Translations under genes and position numbers: made by a program
Part shown: one piece after another, positions 6,389 through 8,247 of the stretch
Layout of the letters: each line of letters begins with the position of its first letter
Position numbering within the stretch: position 1 is the first letter of the stretch
Notes under the pieces: generated by a model
Told to the model about the DNA's origin: nothing
The model's input: only the letters and a program-made list of their open reading frames with translations
Database searches by the model: none
DNA from: CBCXVS01 sp965178525
GTDB taxonomy: Bacteria; Tectomicrobia; Entotheonellia; Entotheonellales; Entotheonellaceae
Assembly (NCBI GenBank): GCA_965178525.1
Contig: CBCXVS010000315.1
Location: forward strand, 1 to 8,247
Direction of reading: 5' to 3'
Length of the DNA: 8,247 bases

Positions 6389-7151
6389 CCAGGACGCCTT
6401 TCTGTCACGCGTGCGGCGGGCCTTGCAGGGTGGGCATCCGGCCTCCCAGGATGCGCCGCTGCAGTGTCAGCCTGCCGAGCCTGTCCATGTCGAGGCCTTG
6501 CGCGCCCGTTTGGCAGAGCAGCGTCCGCAGCTCATCGCCCAACTGCATGACGAGCTGAGCGCGGTGGGGGGGAAAGTCGTCCGGGTGCAGTCGGTGGCGG
6601 AGGCCACGCAGTACGTGAGCCGGCTGGCGCATGAATATGAGGCTGAGCTGGTGGTGCGGTGGGATTCGGACCTGCTCGAATCCTTGGAAATTGATGCGGC
6701 TTTGCAACAGCGCGGCATTGACGTGCACACGGCAGCGCCTCCGGCACCGGCCGCGATGGACGGCAAGCGGCAAGACCTACGTGAGTTGTTGGCCAGGGCG
6801 GATATCGGTTTGTCGGGTGTGGATTATGCCATTGCCGAGACCGGGACGCTGATGCTATCGGCCTTGCCGGGCCAGATGCGGGGCGTCTCGCTGCTGCCGC
6901 CGGTGCACGTCGCGGTGGCGCGGCGTTCGCACATTGTGGCGACGCTGGCCGATTGCCTGGCCTTATTGCAAGCGGAAGGGAAGGATCTGCAAGATCGGCT
7001 GACGAGTTGCGTGTCGTTTATTACCGGCCCGAGCCGTACCGGGGATATTGAATTGTCCCTCACCATTGGCGTACACGGGCCGGGCGAATTACACTTGGTC
7101 ATTTTGGATGACGCCGATGCGGCTGCACCAGGGCGCCATGAGGAGAACTAA
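6381..7151 (+). CDS. lutC: LutC/YkgG-type LUD-domain subunit
   Basis: This 256-residue protein is the third subunit of the LutABC lactate oxidation complex. After a variable, Gln/Arg-rich N-terminus (about 1-60), the LUD domain shows RADIGLSGVDYAIAETGTL (AETGT at 152-156) and ITGPSRTGDIE (about 214-224), followed by GVHGPGELHLVILDD near the end. These motifs define the family. No cysteine cluster is expected and none is seen. AGGAGG ends 9 nt before the ATG at 6381, and the start overlaps the lutB stop by 8 nt, so translation is likely coupled. The acidic and polar extension after VILDD is longer than in E. coli YkgG. The next gene starts 3 nt beyond the stop. Confidence 0.93.
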   Translation: MSSQDAFLSRVRRALQGGHPASQDAPLQCQPAEPVHVEALRARLAEQRPQLIAQLHDELSAVGGKVVRVQSVAEATQYVSRLAHEYEAELVVRWDSDLLESLEIDAALQQRGIDVHTAAPPAPAAMDGKRQDLRELLARADIGLSGVDYAIAETGTLMLSALPGQMRGVSLLPPVHVAVARRSHIVATLADCLALLQAEGKDLQDRLTSCVSFITGPSRTGDIELSLTIGVHGPGELHLVILDDADAAAPGRHEEN

Positions 7152-7154
7152 CGC

Positions 7155-7595
7155 GTGTTAGAGTATGATGAGAGTTGGATTGGCAAAGCGTTCGATCGCT
7201 ATAGCTACGAGGTGACGCAAGCGGAGATCGTCGAATTCGCCACCTCCCTTGGGGAGACGAATCCGTTGTTCACCGATGAGGAATATGCTCGGAATACGCC
7301 GTATGGCGGCATCGTTGCGCCCCCCACATTCTGCGTTTCCTTCCGCAGTCATGCCAACATGCCGGATCTGCAGCTGAACTATGGCAGGCGCGGCTTCGAT
7401 GGCGGTAAGGAGTGTCAGTTTTACGCGCCGATTCGGCCGGGTGATACCATTACCGGCGTGGACCGTGTGGCAGAGGTGTACGAGAAGACAGGTCGTAGTG
7501 GCAATATGATCTTCATCGTGCGGGAAAGTAAGCTGACGAATCAGCATGGCGAAACCGTGTCGGTGATCTGTCAGAGCTTGATTCGACGCGACTAA
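7155..7595 (+). CDS. MaoC-like hot-dog protein, N-terminal dehydratase type
   Basis: The GTG at 7155 has AGGAG 9 nt upstream and lies 3 nt after lutC, so it belongs to the same operon. The 146-residue product looks like a single hot-dog domain of the MaoC N-terminal / FAS1-like dehydratase type, with the pattern FATSLGETNPLFTDEEYARN, then YGGIVAPPTF and a C-terminal beta-sheet region (FYAPIRPGDTITGVDRVAEV). In active R-hydratases the signature is G-D-x-N-P-x-H; here the Asp is Glu34 and the His is Phe39, while Asn36 and Pro37 remain. Such degenerate domains normally form the non-catalytic half of a heterodimer with a second MaoC protein, as in split enoyl-CoA hydratases and mycobacterial HadAB. 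The partner is probably the gene at 7733. The substrate cannot be read from the sequence. Confidence 0.85.
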   Translation: MLEYDESWIGKAFDRYSYEVTQAEIVEFATSLGETNPLFTDEEYARNTPYGGIVAPPTFCVSFRSHANMPDLQLNYGRRGFDGGKECQFYAPIRPGDTITGVDRVAEVYEKTGRSGNMIFIVRESKLTNQHGETVSVICQSLIRRD

Positions 7596-7617
7596 GTGCT
7601 GCGAACTGCAAATGAAG

Positions 7618-7706
7618 AGCTGTTAGCTGTTATAGCTGTTAGCTGTTAGCTAAAAAAGAAGATACAAGATTTCTTCTTCCAGTGTTTTAGCTGATAGCTG
7701 ATAGCT
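7618..7706. repeat. AGCT-heptad repeats forming an imperfect inverted repeat
   Basis: Heptads AGCTGTT occur at 7618, 7625 (its last T is followed by an AT insert), 7634 and 7641, ending in AGCT at 7648. A second cluster, AGCTGAT, lies at 7689 and 7696, ending in AGCT at 7703. Because AGCT is self-complementary, the clusters can pair. Between them AGCTAAAA (7648-7655) pairs exactly with TTTTAGCT (7685-7692), and AAGAAG pairs with CTTCTT inside. The result is a long, imperfect hairpin in the 137-nt gap between the two hot-dog genes. It resembles a decayed relative of the element at 3356-3548. It could attenuate or stabilise the operon mRNA, but it has no clean terminator form. Confidence 0.65.
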
Positions 7707-7732
7707 AGTACTAAGAGGAGCGAGACAGCGAC

Positions 7733-8164
7733 GTGGGCGAGCAAGCGGAATATTTTGAGGATATTGAGGTCGGGGACGAACTCGAAGAGTTGGAGATTTG
7801 CCCCAGTACTGAGGATGTGGTGCGCTATGTCAAGGTGGCGCGGATGGAGAGTCGGCGCTTTACCGATGATGAATACGCCCGGGGCGAGGGACTGGGCGGT
7901 GCGATTATCCCAGGGAATATGAGTCTTGGCTTTTTATCCCGCATGGTGGCGGAGTTTTTCCCGCTCGGCACGGTGAAAACCTTGACGGCCAATTTCCGGG
8001 CGACGGTTCCACATAATATCCCGCTACTCTGTAGTGGTGTGGTGACCGAAAAACAAGAAGAAAATGGCGAGAACTTGGTCTATTGCGACCTTGTCCTCAC
8101 GAATGAGGATGGGGATCGATACGTCCAGGGCACGGCTCAGGTGGCGCTTCCGAAGCGCGGTTAA
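7733..8164 (+). CDS. MaoC-like hot-dog protein lacking the usual catalytic residues
   Basis: This 143-residue protein starts at a GTG with GAGGAG 12 nt upstream, slightly long spacing; no better start is seen and the N-terminus YFEDIEVGDEL is typical of MaoC acyl dehydratases. The body matches a single hot-dog domain: DDEYARGEGLGGAIIPGNMS, then LGTVKTLTANFRATVPHNI, and a final beta-strand near YVQGTAQVALPKRG. The canonical G-D-x-N-P-x-H loop is replaced: aligned on the following FTD, the Asp position is Met38, Asn is Ser40, Pro is Arg41 and His is Phe43. It therefore should not work as a standard hydratase on its own, although it would be expected to supply the catalytic half for the gene at 7155. 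It may be a binding or structural subunit, or use other residues. It is separated from its likely partner by 137 nt of repeats but has the same orientation. Confidence 0.85.
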   Translation: MGEQAEYFEDIEVGDELEELEICPSTEDVVRYVKVARMESRRFTDDEYARGEGLGGAIIPGNMSLGFLSRMVAEFFPLGTVKTLTANFRATVPHNIPLLCSGVVTEKQEENGENLVYCDLVLTNEDGDRYVQGTAQVALPKRG

Positions 8165-8247
8165 GTACCGAAATAAAATTAGCTTTCTATTTTTCCCTCG
8201 AGACGTGTATAAAGGTCATGAGGTCCAGGTACTTCAACCGATGGTGC
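8165..8247 (+). other. AT-rich tail with possible start of a next gene
   Basis: After the last stop the sequence becomes AT-rich. TATAAA at 8208-8213 resembles a -10 box, but the -35 region is poor. An ATG at 8218 opens a frame that runs to the window end (10 codons), with AAAGG only 2 nt upstream, too close for a good ribosome site. AAGTACC (8163-8169) and GGTACTT (8227-8233) are inverted copies that could close a loop. None of this is strong enough to call a gene or terminator. Confidence 0.2.

Overview
The window looks like chromosomal DNA of a GC-rich, probably uncultured Gram-negative bacterium. Codon third positions are strongly G/C, GTG starts occur, and purine-rich Shine-Dalgarno sites and sigma70-type promoters are visible. 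The gene families (TPR tail of a large signalling ATPase, HEAT-repeat protein, LutABC, split MaoC hot-dog proteins) and the AGCT-heptad intergenic repeats would suit lineages such as Tectomicrobia/Entotheonella, NC10 or deltaproteobacteria. No marker gene fixes the phylum, so this placement is only an inference.

Layout. (1) Positions 1-993, plus strand: C-terminal part of a TPR protein whose frame is open through the left edge of the window. (2) Positions 1118-2731, minus strand, convergent with the first gene: a HEAT-like helical protein of unknown function, with a good sigma70 promoter at 2891-2919. (3) Positions 3030-3359, plus strand: a small hypothetical protein divergent from the HEAT gene. 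It ends exactly at the edge of a 193-bp near-perfect inverted repeat (3356-3548). (4) Positions 3604-3762: a complete one-gene tRNA-Thr(CGU) unit on the minus strand, with promoter, tRNA and intrinsic terminator. (5) Positions 3829-4017, plus strand: a 62-residue single-pass membrane protein. (6) Positions 4189-8164, plus strand: the main operon, lutA-lutB-lutC followed by two MaoC-like hot-dog genes. The first four genes overlap or lie 3 nt apart. The last is separated by 137 nt containing AGCT-heptad repeats.

How the genes may work together. LutABC is the iron-sulphur/LUD-domain complex that oxidises L-lactate to pyruvate in bacteria lacking other lactate dehydrogenases. All its recognisable cysteine clusters are intact here. 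The linked hot-dog genes resemble the two halves of an R-specific enoyl-CoA hydratase/acyl dehydratase, but neither carries the usual Asp and His catalytic residues. No lactate permease or GntR-type LutR regulator is present in the window. The cluster may therefore serve oxidation of lactate or another 2-hydroxy acid coupled to acyl-CoA or acyl-acid chemistry. That coupling is inferred from gene order only.

The most unusual non-coding features are the 54-bp-arm inverted repeat, which supplies the stop codon of the preceding gene, and a second, degenerate AGCT-heptad element inside the lut-maoC operon. They look like two members of one dispersed palindromic repeat family. I saw no CRISPR array, transposase, phage gene or clearly new multi-gene defence system. 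No gene-free stretch exceeds about 300 bases once the tRNA and repeat elements are counted.
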